Assembly: GCF_019042275.1 (NCBI RefSeq)
Contig: NZ_JAHQCW010000004.1
Coordinates: forward strand, 124,001 to 188,000
Origin: Diplocloster agilis
GTDB taxonomy: Bacteria; Bacillota; Clostridia; Lachnospirales; Lachnospiraceae
Reading direction: 5' to 3'
DNA length: 64,000 bases
The first letter of the stretch is position 1. Each line of letters opens with the position of its first letter. This document shows positions 16,739 to 25,504 of this stretch, piece by piece. The position numbers and the translations under genes are program-made. The notes beneath the pieces were generated by a model. That model did not search any database, had not been told where the DNA came from, and saw only the letters and a program-made list of their open reading frames with translations.

Positions 16739-17160
16739 TCATTATCTCTCATTTTCTTGTTTATTACGATTTATTCGTCATATTAGCTACTTTTTAGCTT
16801 GATTTTTTGTAAATATTTCTAAACATAATCTGGTTTGTTCTTTTCATATACTGATTTTTAAGATTATTTTTTGTTATTTTGCATTTTATGTTTATTATAT
16901 TTTGCAGATTTTTTTGTTTTGTTTAGTGCTATACATATAAACTTATTTGAAAATAGGTTCTCGGGAAAGGGATTGAAAAAAGAATGAAAAAATCAAATAG
17001 ATTGGCAATAGAATAAATGCCTGAATTTTCTTTATAGATTAAGATAAGTAAGAGTTTGTTACCGTTTCGGAGATATTGCAGAGTATCGTTTACCCTTCGC
17101 ATTTAACTATTCGCAATATCTCCGGTCAAATCCTTCTCGTCTGTCAATTTTATTCTGCTT
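16739..17160. other. AT-rich gene-free stretch upstream of the operon
   Basis: About 420 bases without a supportable gene, very AT-rich between 16739 and 16960. It holds repeated TGTTTATTA boxes and, at 17068-17079 and 17113-17124, a 12-bp perfect inverted repeat (CGGAGATATTGC/GCAATATCTCCG) separated by 33 bases. The loop contains GGTAAACGATACT on the minus strand, which only loosely resembles a catabolite-response element. The repeat lies 37 bases downstream of the binding-protein stop and could end that transcript, though there is no T-run. Confidence 0.6.
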
Positions 17161-18213
17161 TTATTCTGCTACTATCATACCGGACAATTTGCCTGCATTT
17201 TCCGGTGTAATCAGAGTACAATCGATCATCTGCTTTTCCTCAGACTCCATGACGCCTGTGCTGATATAGGTATCCGCCTGCTGCACAGCCATTTTTGCGC
17301 ACTCGGCAAATGGCTCTAAGCATGTGCAGATCATATTTCCGGTGATCACCTGATCGCGGGCGGCGTCTGAGCCTCCATAACCTGCAACGATCACTTTTCC
17401 TTCTAGCCCGGCAGCTTGAATCGCTGTCACGGCGCCGATCGCCATAGCATCCTTTCCACAGATAATCCCTTTGATATTCGGATGGTTCTGCAGGATGATC
17501 TTCGTTTTCTCAAAAGCCTCTTGCTGGCCCCCGCTCACGGATTCCTGAGCAGCCATGGTCATCGCAGCATAAGGATCAAGCACTTCGTGATACGCATCCG
17601 ATCGGGAAACGGCATTGGCATCCGATACCGCTCCGGTCAATTCCGCATATTCGCCCTTCCTACCCATAGCTTCTGCAAAGCACTCGCCCACCAGCTTTGC
17701 TCCTTGATCATGATTGGATACGACATGGGCAACCGCAGCGCTTTGGGCGCTGCCCTCTCTGCCAATACAAAAAGTGGGAATACCCGCTCCCATTGCGATC
17801 TTTACCGCATCTGTGCCGGTGCTTGCCTCCGCGCTATCCAGTATTATAGCGCTTGCCCCTTCCGTAATTGCCGCGTTTATCAAATCCGCCTGTTTTGCAG
17901 GATCACCGTCATGGGAGACCGCTTTTGTTTTATACCCCAGGCGTTTTGCTTCCGTTTCCGCCATATCCGCTTCTGCCTTAACAGCCAGGTCTTCCGCGGC
18001 GGGCGTTATAATGTAAATCAATTTTCCATTGGGAACCACTGCGTCCCCGTCAGTCCTTTGTCCTATTGCAGCCGTCTTTGGTACGTCCATGAAGTCAGCC
18101 GCCTGTTTTTCTGCCCCGGACGCACGGGCCTCTGCCACGACTGATTCGCATCCTGCAAGCAATGCGGCCATAAGTGCCAGGCTTATAAAAATCCCTGCTC
18201 GTTCTTTCTTCAT
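17161..18213 (-). CDS. Orphan sugar-binding lipoprotein (CUT2 type)
   Basis: This 350-residue protein has a lipoprotein signal ending LLAGC (Cys about 22) and then a ribose-binding-type domain starting GKLIYIITPAAEDLAVKAEADMA. IILDSAEAST, HVVSNHDQGAKLVG and a C-terminal CTCLEPFAECAKMAVQ segment follow. It lies between the AraC regulator and the operon promoter, on the operon strand, without its own permease. It may feed the operon-encoded permease with a second ligand or act as a sensor partner. Start supported by GGAGGTAATATAAT before the ATG at 18213. Confidence 0.88.
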   Translation of the reverse strand: MKKERAGIFISLALMAALLAGCESVVAEARASGAEKQAADFMDVPKTAAIGQRTDGDAVVPNGKLIYIITPAAEDLAVKAEADMAETEAKRLGYKTKAVSHDGDPAKQADLINAAITEGASAIILDSAEASTGTDAVKIAMGAGIPTFCIGREGSAQSAAVAHVVSNHDQGAKLVGECFAEAMGRKGEYAELTGAVSDANAVSRSDAYHEVLDPYAAMTMAAQESVSGGQQEAFEKTKIILQNHPNIKGIICGKDAMAIGAVTAIQAAGLEGKVIVAGYGGSDAARDQVITGNMICTCLEPFAECAKMAVQQADTYISTGVMESEEKQMIDCTLITPENAGKLSGMIVAE

Positions 18214-18460
18214 ATTATATTACCTCCATCTCGAAATCGGTTATACTGGATCATCAGGTTTCCCTGTTTTTCCCCTCTTTGTCTTTTATCAAGTATAAAA
18301 AACATTCTTTTTAAAATCAGCGCTATATTTTCACCTCCTGTATGTCAAATAATAATATATTGTGGATATGAACCCTCCGGACGCTATTGGAAACCTTCGA
18401 TATAAGCCAGAATACAGGAACATCAGAATACGCGAAGATGGACTTGTTTTCAAAAAGTGA

Positions 18461-18466
18461 TATAAT
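18461..18466 (+). promoter_or_regulatory. Putative -10 element of the AraC-type regulator gene
   Basis: TATAAT lies 35 bases before the chosen start at 18502. A weak -35-like TGGACT lies 16 bases upstream of it. The divergent gene at 17161-18213 shares this control region. Confidence 0.45.
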
Positions 18467-18501
18467 GTAATATATAATTTATGAAAAACAGGAGGGGTTT
18501 A

Positions 18502-19467
18502 ATGGGTCATACCTTATTACAGTCCGCAATCAATAAGCTTCAGGATCAATTTCCGGAATTGGATTGGACGTATCACGATTCGCTGACAGGCAATCCATCG
18601 GAAAAGATGTACCGCTGGCCTGGCATACCGGATGAAAAAATCCTGATTTGCGTACACAAAAGCGATGGCGTTCAGGAATTGTTTCACCGGCATGATTTCT
18701 TTTACTTTAATTATACATATAAGGGGGAATACGATTCCCTAAGCTATAAATATGATAACCGTATTACGATTCGCGAAAAAGAGCTCTATGCCGGGCAGCC
18801 GTTTGCCGGGCATGCGCTTTGCGTCCATGACAATCAGGAAACCATAATCATCGGCGTGTTGATTCAAAAAGAGACTTTCTTCCGGGTTTTTCTGCCTTTA
18901 TTATCGGCCAATTCCAAACTGTTCCACTTTTTTCTGGACCCGGCCACGAATAGCTTTTCAGATGAATATATTCATTTCAAAATAGAGGAGGATTGTAATA
19001 TTCGAACGCTTCTCGAAATGATGATGATTGAATACGCTTATAAACAGGAAGATACGCAGGATGTCCTAAAGCCGCTGGTTCTGGCCTTTCTGATGCAGAT
19101 CGCCCGGCAGTACGCCCTTATTTACAAAGAACCGGTCTCTGATAAATTATCCAATAAAATTGTCCAGTATATGAGCGAGCACTCCGATATCGTCACGCTT
19201 AAAGATATCGCAAAACATTTTTCCTACCATCCAAACTATATCTCCACATTGCTGCATCGGGAAATCGGAAAATCTTTCTCCGAGATCTTGTTGGAACAGC
19301 GTATGGAGCGGGCTCTTATTCTATTAAAAGGAACCACTTTGCCTATTACGGAGATTGCGCAGATGTTGGGGTACAGTAACAGCAGCAACTTTTATAAGGC
19401 GTTCCGGGAATATTTTCATGTTTCTCCCCGGGAGTATGTACAAAAGGCCGCCAAGTCCTACTGTTAG
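18502..19467 (+). CDS. AraC-family transcriptional regulator
   Basis: This protein of about 321 residues has an N-terminal cupin-like sensor half (LFHRHDFFYFNYTYKGEY, then ELYAGQPFAGHALCVHD). Its C-terminal pair of AraC helix-turn-helix motifs includes VTLKDIAKHFSYHPNYISTL and the signature with ITEIAQMLGYSNSSNFYKAF. The start at 18502 is chosen because AGGAGGGG lies just upstream. An ATG at 18481 would contain that ribosome site. It is divergent from the orphan binding protein and close to the long operon, so I infer that it activates them in response to the imported sugar. An autoregulatory role is possible. Confidence 0.92.
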   Translation: MGHTLLQSAINKLQDQFPELDWTYHDSLTGNPSEKMYRWPGIPDEKILICVHKSDGVQELFHRHDFFYFNYTYKGEYDSLSYKYDNRITIREKELYAGQPFAGHALCVHDNQETIIIGVLIQKETFFRVFLPLLSANSKLFHFFLDPATNSFSDEYIHFKIEEDCNIRTLLEMMMIEYAYKQEDTQDVLKPLVLAFLMQIARQYALIYKEPVSDKLSNKIVQYMSEHSDIVTLKDIAKHFSYHPNYISTLLHREIGKSFSEILLEQRMERALILLKGTTLPITEIAQMLGYSNSSNFYKAFREYFHVSPREYVQKAAKSYC

Positions 19468-19498
19468 ATAACTGTACGACTTTTTTCATTCGCAACTG

Positions 19499-20875
19499 CT
19501 AGGCTTCCCTTGTCAGATTTTTCAGCCACCCGTACTTTTGGTACCGTGAGATTACAACCGGAAGCTTTACGATTTCATCCAGATTAATAATAAGAAATAC
19601 AGCGATCACAGGCAGATGCCATACGAATGCAGCTAACAATCCAACGGGAACAGCAAAAGCCCACATGGTAACCGCATCACAGATGAGGCCAAACTTGGCG
19701 TCACCGCCCGCCGGGAAAATCCCCGCGATCGTCGTCATATTAAATGATTTTCCAACCATATAGCAGGCGCACAATATCAGCATCCACTTAAGATAATCTG
19801 CGGCCTGCGCACTGAGTTCCGTCACATTTATAATCCATGGACTGACCGCCAAAAGTACAACCGCCGATAGTATCCCGCTGATAATCGACATTTTGCAGAG
19901 AATGGCGCCGTATTTTTTGGCCTGCTCCAGGTCGTTTCTGCCCAATTCGTTGCCTATGATAATTCCTCCGCCATTGCCCAGGCCGGTGCAGAAGCAGACG
20001 ATCAGGTTTTTTACGATATTGGCGATAGAATTCGCCGCCACCGCATCGCTGCCCAAATGTCCCATTATAACGGAATACATGGAAAAACCGACGCCCCAGA
20101 CCAGATAATCGCCCAGCATGGGAACCGTATATTTCCAATAGTCTTTTCGCAGCAGACGGTCGGAATGGAGCAGATAGTTTCCCCGCAGCCTGGCATTTCC
20201 GGGCCGGAGGGATTCCCCGTATGCCCAGGCCATCTCGATCAGCTTTGCAATCGTGGTAGCCAGGGCCGCGCCGGCAATCCCCATTTCGGGAAAAATCCCG
20301 ATTCCAAAGATCAGCATAGCATTCAGCACAATATTGATAACGACAGACGTCGAACCGACCAGCATGCTTTTCATTGCAGAGCCGGTGTTCTTCAATATAC
20401 AGAGGAATATCTGGGAAATGCCGGTAAAAAGATAAGAAGCCGCCACAATCCGCAAATATACAACGCCGCCGCTGATCAGACGGGGTTCCGGAGTGAAAAT
20501 TCGCATCAGCCGTTCCGGTATCATCACCGACGCCATAAAAAATACCACGGATATGAGGAAAGAAATTTTTGTCACATAGGCAAAAATCTTTTCTATGGAA
20601 GCTTTATCTCCCTTCCCGTAATATTGCGCCGCCAGAATGCTGGTTCCAACCGTCAGCCCGCCCATAAACAGATTAAAGACAAAGGTGATCTGCCCGGCCA
20701 GCGATGCTGCGGACAACGAATCCTGGTTCACAAAGCCCAGCATAAAGGCATCTGACGCACTGACCGCCGCCAGCATAAATTGCTGAAAAGCAATAGGCAG
20801 AACCAGTCTCATAAGTTTTTGATAAAATGTGGTATCTGAAACGCCCGGTGATTTTACTGTCATATCTGTAGCCAT
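19499..20875 (-). CDS. MATE-family multidrug/metabolite efflux protein
   Basis: This 458-residue protein has about twelve hydrophobic segments in two homologous halves and MATE-type signatures: VLPIAFQQFMLAAVSASDAFMLG at the start, GTSILAAQYYGKGDKASIEK in half one and NELGRNDLEQAKKYG in half two. It would export cationic drugs or metabolites using Na+ or H+ gradients. It follows the acetyltransferase gene at 20920 by about 45 bases on the same strand, so the two may be co-transcribed. It converges with the AraC gene. Confidence 0.92.
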   Translation of the reverse strand: MATDMTVKSPGVSDTTFYQKLMRLVLPIAFQQFMLAAVSASDAFMLGFVNQDSLSAASLAGQITFVFNLFMGGLTVGTSILAAQYYGKGDKASIEKIFAYVTKISFLISVVFFMASVMIPERLMRIFTPEPRLISGGVVYLRIVAASYLFTGISQIFLCILKNTGSAMKSMLVGSTSVVINIVLNAMLIFGIGIFPEMGIAGAALATTIAKLIEMAWAYGESLRPGNARLRGNYLLHSDRLLRKDYWKYTVPMLGDYLVWGVGFSMYSVIMGHLGSDAVAANSIANIVKNLIVCFCTGLGNGGGIIIGNELGRNDLEQAKKYGAILCKMSIISGILSAVVLLAVSPWIINVTELSAQAADYLKWMLILCACYMVGKSFNMTTIAGIFPAGGDAKFGLICDAVTMWAFAVPVGLLAAFVWHLPVIAVFLIINLDEIVKLPVVISRYQKYGWLKNLTREA

Positions 20876-20919
20876 ACCTTTCGTTTCCGTAATTTACTGT
20901 TAGGGAGAAAGAATTTCCC

Positions 20920-21480
20920 TTACTCATTTTCGATTCTTTTTATAACTCTTGCCGGTACTCCCGCTACGACACAATTGTCCGGCACATCTTTTGTTACGAC
21001 AGCGCCGGCGGCAACTACCACATTATTGCCAATCGTAACGCCGGGCAATATCGTACAGTTCCCGCCTATCCATACATCATTTCCAATCGTGACAGGCCTG
21101 CTGTACGCTTTTTTCTCCCGCCGGCCTTCCGGGTTAAGTGGATGACCGACTGTCGTTATCAAAGTGTTCGGCCCAATCATGCAATAGTCGCCAATATGCA
21201 CCGGAGCAATATCCAGGATTGTAACATTGTAATTTGTCAGAAAGTCTTCACCCACATGGATATTTTTTCCGTTGTCACAGTTAAAGTCAGGCTGGATATA
21301 TACTTGCTCTTTGGTGGAGCCGAATAGCTCTTTGATGGCAAAAAGCTGAGCTTCATAGTCCGCAGGGTCAATCGTATTAAATTTTGTACATCTTTTTAAA
21401 GCCATCTCTTTACGCGCCACCACCTCTGCATCAAAAAAGCAGTATTCCATTCCGTTGTCCATTTTTTCTAGTTCAGTCAT
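20920..21480 (-). CDS. Maltose/galactoside O-acetyltransferase family protein
   Basis: This 186-residue left-handed beta-helix protein resembles Maa/LacA/NodL acetyltransferases. It has an N-terminal helical part (ARKEMALKRCTKFN), then hexapeptide repeats including IGDYCMIGPNTLITTVGHPL with the catalytic-type His, and VWIGGNCTILPGVTIGNNVV. It transfers acetyl from acetyl-CoA to a sugar hydroxyl, a detoxification role for non-metabolised sugars. Start supported by GAGGTGATAAA before the ATG. Confidence 0.93.
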   Translation of the reverse strand: MTELEKMDNGMEYCFFDAEVVARKEMALKRCTKFNTIDPADYEAQLFAIKELFGSTKEQVYIQPDFNCDNGKNIHVGEDFLTNYNVTILDIAPVHIGDYCMIGPNTLITTVGHPLNPEGRREKKAYSRPVTIGNDVWIGGNCTILPGVTIGNNVVVAAGAVVTKDVPDNCVVAGVPARVIKRIENE

Positions 21481-21721
21481 TTTATCACCTCATGTTTTTT
21501 TGTCTATTTTTCTTTAACCGTTGTGGTTGTAAATTTATTTTGTTTTTCAATATTCTCACTCTTTTTTCTTATCAACCTTTAGTATAAAAGAAGAGGAGCA
21601 TGGAAACAGCGCTAATATTTAACATATATAGTGGTTTTTTCTTACAAGGTGAGATGCAATAAACAATTTTTATTCATTGCAAAAAAATAACTGATCGTCT
21701 CAAAGATGATCAGCTTATGGC
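21481..21721. other. Intergenic stretch, no gene recognised
   Basis: AT-rich sequence upstream of the acetyltransferase gene. It contains two imperfect palindromes, TGCAATAAA...TTTATTCATTGCA near 21654-21680 and CTGATC...GATCAG near 21690-21712. No coding sequence is supportable. Confidence 0.5.
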
Positions 21722-21887
21722 GGGAAGCAGCTATGTAACAAGTTAGCTCTTCACTATGCCGCTCTAAGTTTGACTTTAATGAGACGCAGCCTTAGAATAA
21801 AGACATCTGCCCAGGACATATACGCCTTGGACAGATAAGGAACAGACCGCATTGAAAGCGGCAAAGAAAAAAGCTGTAAAGGAGTAA
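21722..21887 (+). pseudogene. Possible 3' remnant of a decayed gene before the DUF1697 gene
   Basis: One frame reads ...LTLMRRSLRIKTSAQDIY and stops at 21838-21840. A second frame continues with a protein-like tail, PWTDKEQTALKAAKKKAVKE, ending at the TAA at 21885-21887. Joining them needs a single frameshift near 21823. The lysine/alanine-rich tail looks like a natural C-terminus. No family was recognised, and chance is possible. Confidence 0.3.
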
Positions 21888-21895
21888 ATTTTATT

Positions 21896-22435
21896 ATGAA
21901 AAGGTATATTGCATTGCTACGGGGAATAAATATAAGCGGCAAAAACAAGATTTCCATGTCCGAATTGAAAACCGGATTGATAGAGCTTGGATTTTCAGAG
22001 GTTGCTACCCATCTCAATAGTGGCAATGTGATTTTTTCAAGCGATATGGATGATAAGAACGCCCTTACAAATAAAATCAAGCTGCTGATCAAAGACAGAT
22101 TTGAATTGGATATACCGATTTTTATTATTTCACAGGAATTGCTTAAGGATATAGTAAATCATGCTCCTGATTGGTGGGGAAATGATGGCAAAGAAATATA
22201 TGATAACCTTATATTCCTTATGCCGCCTTTGTCTTATGAGGAGTTCTGCGACCAAATCGGCAGTCCTAAAGAGGGATATGAGAAATCATATCATTATAAA
22301 AATGCTGTGTTCTGGTCTTTCAGCCGTAAGGATTATCAAAAGACAAATTGGTGGTCAAGGACTGCCAGTTCAAATATAAGTCACAGGATTACGATCCGGA
22401 CAGCAAATACCGTCAGAAAAATAGTGGGTATGTAA
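21896..22435 (+). CDS. DUF1697 domain protein
   Basis: This 179-residue protein begins MKRYIALLRGINISGKNKIS, the hallmark of DUF1697, and continues with LNSGNVIFSS and the C-terminal SRKDYQKTNWWSRTASS and TIRTANTVRKIV motifs. It therefore looks full length. Biochemical function is unknown; the family is widespread as single cytoplasmic proteins. AAAGGAG precedes the ATG by about 11 bases. It sits at the left border of the accessory segment with the Y-family polymerase. Confidence 0.9.
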   Translation: MKRYIALLRGINISGKNKISMSELKTGLIELGFSEVATHLNSGNVIFSSDMDDKNALTNKIKLLIKDRFELDIPIFIISQELLKDIVNHAPDWWGNDGKEIYDNLIFLMPPLSYEEFCDQIGSPKEGYEKSYHYKNAVFWSFSRKDYQKTNWWSRTASSNISHRITIRTANTVRKIVGM

Positions 22436-22439
22436 AATC

Positions 22440-22700
22440 TGAAAATCCGCCATCTCTGTAAAACCGTGCTCCTCGGCCACCTGGTAGTGCATGGTCACAT
22501 CCGCCCCTTTGCACACCGCCTCTGCTTAAGCCTTTTTCCTTAATTTTATTTAAGCAGAACCCGCCTTGATTCGGAAGTTCTGATATGTTATCATGGCGTA
22601 AAGCTGGTTCTGCGTTCCAACCCACGGCGTCAATTTGACACCCGCCGCCAAAAAATTCATTGAGGCCGCAGAGTGTTTTTTCAACGTCCAGGCCCATGAA
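22440..22700 (-). pseudogene. Two adjacent fragments of decayed minus-strand coding sequence
   Basis: Reading leftward, one frame from about 22700 gives a protein-like stretch with LKKHSAASMNFLAAG and TPWVGTQNQLYAMITYQ, ending at a TAA at 22550-22552. A second frame from about 22527 gives AEAVCKGADVTMHYQVAEEH, which runs into the antisense of the DUF1697 tail. Neither has a start codon with a ribosome site. They are separated by a 9-bp perfect inverted repeat (TCTGCTTAA at 22521-22529, TTAAGCAGA at 22550-22558). I could not assign a family. The composition suggests former genes rather than noise. Confidence 0.35.
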
Positions 22701-22745
22701 AGTATATTGGAACGATAATATGAAAACGAAAGGATCCGAAATGCG

Positions 22746-24275
22746 ATGTCAACGGAAAACCGAACCTATGCAGCGATTGACTCAAAATCCTTCTATGCTT
22801 CCGTGGAATGCAACGAACGGAGGCTGAATCCGCTGACGACCAATCTTGTCGTGGCCGATGTAAGCCGGACGGAAAAAACCATATGCCTCGCGGTTTCACC
22901 TTCCCTAAAGGCTTATGGCATTCCCGGACGCGCAAGACTGTTCGAAGTCGTTGAACTGGTAAAAAAAGCAAATAGCCGGCGAAAACAGAACTCCCCGGGA
23001 CATCGTTTTACCGGTTCCTCCACAGACGATCTGGAACTGCAATCAGATCCCTCGCTGGCCATAGATTATCTGATCGTACCGCCACGCATGGCTCTTTATA
23101 TGGAATACAGCGCCAGGATCTACCAGATCTATTTAAACTATTTCGCCCCGGAAGATATCCATGTATATTCCATTGATGAAGTGTTCATCGATGTTACCGA
23201 CTACCTGCGCACCTACAGCCTTACAGCCCGTGAATTGGCAAAAAAGGTAATCCTGGATGTACTCCATACCACGGGGATTACCGCAACCGCGGGAATCGGT
23301 TCGAATCTGTACCTTTGTAAAATAGCTATGGACATCATGGCAAAGCGTATCGACCCGGACGAAAACGGCGTCAGGATTGCAGAACTGGACGAATTATCCT
23401 ATCGTCACAGCCTTTGGACCTATCGCCCGCTTACCGACTTTTGGCGTATCGGAAGGGGTTATGCAAAAAAATTGGAAGAACAGGGCCTTTACACCATGGG
23501 CGATATTGCCAGATGTTCCCTGGGCAAGCCGACGGATTATTATAATGAGGATTTGCTCTATAAGATGTTTGGAATCAACGCGGAACTTCTCATCGACCAC
23601 GCATGGGGCTGGGAGCCCTGCACGCTGGCGGATGTGAAGGCTTACAAGCCATCGTCAAACAGCATCGGCTCCGGCCAGGTACTGCAATGTCCTTACGAAT
23701 CCGATAAAGCCAAACTGATTGTACGGGAAATGACGGATCTGCTGGTTCTGGATCTAGTAGACAAGGGGCTTGTGACGGATCAGATCGTCCTGACCGTGGG
23801 ATATGACATAGAAAACTTGTCGGATCCGGAAATACGCAAAAACTATCACGGCCCTGTAACCATCGACCGGTATGGCCGCAGAATTCCGAAACACGCCCAC
23901 GGAACAACAAATCTTAGCCGGCCGACCTCCTCCACAAAGCTTATTATGGATGCGGTTATGGCTCTATACGACCGCATTATCGATGATAAACTTCTGATCC
24001 GCAGAGTTAGTGTAACTGCCAACCGGGTGGTTGATGAACGAAGTATCCAAAACCAGGAATCCTTTGAACAATTGGATTTGTTTACCGACTATTCCGCTCT
24101 GCAAAAACAAAAGGAGCTGGAGAATCAGGAGCTGGAACGGGAAAAACGGCTGCAGAAAGCCATGCTGGATATCAAAAAGAAATTTGGAAAAAACGCTATA
24201 CTTAAGGGTACGAACCTGGAAGAAGGCGCCACCACGATCCAACGCAACCATCAGATCGGAGGCCACAAAGCCTAG
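22746..24275 (+). CDS. Y-family DNA polymerase (UmuC/UvrX-like)
   Basis: This 509-residue protein carries the Y-family catalytic carboxylates: Asp12 in AAIDSKSFYASVE and the Asp-Glu pair in YSIDEVFIDVT near residue 143. A helix-hairpin-helix-like TDFWRIGRGYAKKLEEQG segment and a little-finger region follow. The charged, coiled-coil-prone C-terminus ends in FGKNAILKGTNLEEGATT. It performs error-prone translesion synthesis. The product of the next gene, a YolD-like protein, is its usual partner in Firmicutes, on both chromosomes and mobile elements. I found no convincing LexA box in the 45 bases before the start. It probably belongs to an acquired segment. Confidence 0.93.
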   Translation: MSTENRTYAAIDSKSFYASVECNERRLNPLTTNLVVADVSRTEKTICLAVSPSLKAYGIPGRARLFEVVELVKKANSRRKQNSPGHRFTGSSTDDLELQSDPSLAIDYLIVPPRMALYMEYSARIYQIYLNYFAPEDIHVYSIDEVFIDVTDYLRTYSLTARELAKKVILDVLHTTGITATAGIGSNLYLCKIAMDIMAKRIDPDENGVRIAELDELSYRHSLWTYRPLTDFWRIGRGYAKKLEEQGLYTMGDIARCSLGKPTDYYNEDLLYKMFGINAELLIDHAWGWEPCTLADVKAYKPSSNSIGSGQVLQCPYESDKAKLIVREMTDLLVLDLVDKGLVTDQIVLTVGYDIENLSDPEIRKNYHGPVTIDRYGRRIPKHAHGTTNLSRPTSSTKLIMDAVMALYDRIIDDKLLIRRVSVTANRVVDERSIQNQESFEQLDLFTDYSALQKQKELENQELEREKRLQKAMLDIKKKFGKNAILKGTNLEEGATTIQRNHQIGGHKA

Positions 24276-24289
24276 GAAAGGAGAAACGG

Positions 24290-24736
24290 ATGCAGAAAAA
24301 TATCGATCATCCACACCGGTATGATGACATCATTGACCTGCCTCGCCCTGTTTCCAAAACCCACCCGCCTATGCCGGTTTCTGACCGTGCCGCTCAATTT
24401 TCTCCCTTTGCGGCCTTAACCGGTCATGAGGCGGCCATCCGGGAAACAGCGCGTCTGACAGACCGGAAGATAGAACTTGATGAGAATAGTAAGGAAATTT
24501 TAAATGAAAAGCTGTTATTGGTAATCTCCAGAATAAAAGAGCAGCCGGAAGTCACTCTCACCTATTTTGTGCCGGATAGTAAAAAAGGCGGGGGTTCTTA
24601 CGTTGTGAAAAACGGCAGGGTAAAAAAGTTTGATGATTATGGAGGAGTACTGACTCTAACGGATGGAACTAATATTCCTTTTGATGATGTGATTGATCTA
24701 GCTGGAAATTTGTTTCGCTTTTTGGAGTTATCGTAG
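24290..24736 (+). CDS. YolD-like protein
   Basis: This 148-residue protein has an N-terminal motif, SDRAAQFSPFAALTGHEAAI, typical of the YolD-like proteins that pair with UvrX/UmuC-type polymerases. A central LNEKLLLVIS helix and a C-terminal beta-rich part (VTLTYFVPDSKKGGGSYV) follow. It starts 14 bases after the polymerase stop with AGGAAAGGAGAAACGG upstream, so the two are one operon. The family is thought to assist or modulate the polymerase in SOS mutagenesis. Catalytic activity is not known. Confidence 0.9.
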   Translation: MQKNIDHPHRYDDIIDLPRPVSKTHPPMPVSDRAAQFSPFAALTGHEAAIRETARLTDRKIELDENSKEILNEKLLLVISRIKEQPEVTLTYFVPDSKKGGGSYVVKNGRVKKFDDYGGVLTLTDGTNIPFDDVIDLAGNLFRFLELS

Positions 24737-24843
24737 ATTCATTGCAGCAATATACTTTTGTCATCAGCTTTGCAGGTTAACTCCGCTTTAGATTTTAAGA
24801 GCTATAAATGCGATAATTATTGCTCCCATCCCATATTCCTATC

Positions 24844-25500
24844 TTATCGTAAAATTTCACAATCAAATAAGATTTTTTCAACGACTTTCCAAATGGAAAG
24901 AGACGGATTTTCCCTGTAGTATTTGTATCCCTTATATTGCTGCAAAACATAGCCATTCTCTTGATTACGTTGCATAATAGCCTTGGAACGCCGTATCGCC
25001 GCTTTAACATGATTCAGACTTAACTGTTTGAGGATTCGTTTGAAGTTGTCTTCTTGTTTGTATTGCTTCAAATTTTCGAAGTGTTCCCCGTAGGCACGAT
25101 TGAGTGGATCAAGATATAGATTACGATGCGCCAAATGTCTATTACAATCTTCCTTATGCAGGATTATCCAAAGCTCAAATGTTAAATTACTATATCCCAG
25201 TTGGTATTTGATGTTTTTCCCAGAGTTTTGTGCCTCTTTCATCCGATCAAGCGCTGTCTTAAATTGCTGCACATGAACGGCTTCCTCACTTTCGTAATCA
25301 AATATGTGAGTGACTTCTGTTTTTCCAGTAATGGTCATTTTTTTCACGTGGGCAAGCGGATCTTTTTGAATTTTACTGTTTAACTTAACGGTATATTTAG
25401 CATCTGGATCTGCATTAATCATATTTTGAAGCCAGTCCAGATACCATTTTTCGGTTGCTCCTTCGACGGAGAAGTAGTAAGTTCGATTTTCTTTATGCAT
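24844..25500 (-). CDS. rloB: RloB-like protein (candidate nuclease effector)
   Basis: This 218-residue protein has an N-terminal YYFSVEGATEKWYL segment, which resembles the first acidic motif of TOPRIM domains, and a later HIFDYESEEAVHV acidic stretch. Both fit the RloB family found beside RloA ATPases near restriction-modification loci. The start at 25500 is chosen because AGGTGTGACC lies upstream and it follows the RloA stop by 4 bases. The longer frame to 25587 overlaps RloA. I infer that it is the effector of a two-gene anti-phage module. No restriction-modification gene is present in the window. It converges with the YolD gene. Confidence 0.8.
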   Translation of the reverse strand: MHKENRTYYFSVEGATEKWYLDWLQNMINADPDAKYTVKLNSKIQKDPLAHVKKMTITGKTEVTHIFDYESEEAVHVQQFKTALDRMKEAQNSGKNIKYQLGYSNLTFELWIILHKEDCNRHLAHRNLYLDPLNRAYGEHFENLKQYKQEDNFKRILKQLSLNHVKAAIRRSKAIMQRNQENGYVLQQYKGYKYYRENPSLSIWKVVEKILFDCEILR

Positions 25501-25504
25501 TTGG

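Noticed and set aside
17090-17105. Catabolite-response element-like sequence in the inverted-repeat loop
   Set aside because: Only part of the consensus is matched and the distance to the promoter is large.
21754-22092. 112-codon minus-strand frame opposite the DUF1697 gene
   Set aside because: It is antisense to a well-supported family member and lacks a ribosome site.
22690-22745. LexA/SOS box before the Y-family polymerase
   Set aside because: A GAAC half-site is present but no matching GTTC half-site at proper spacing.
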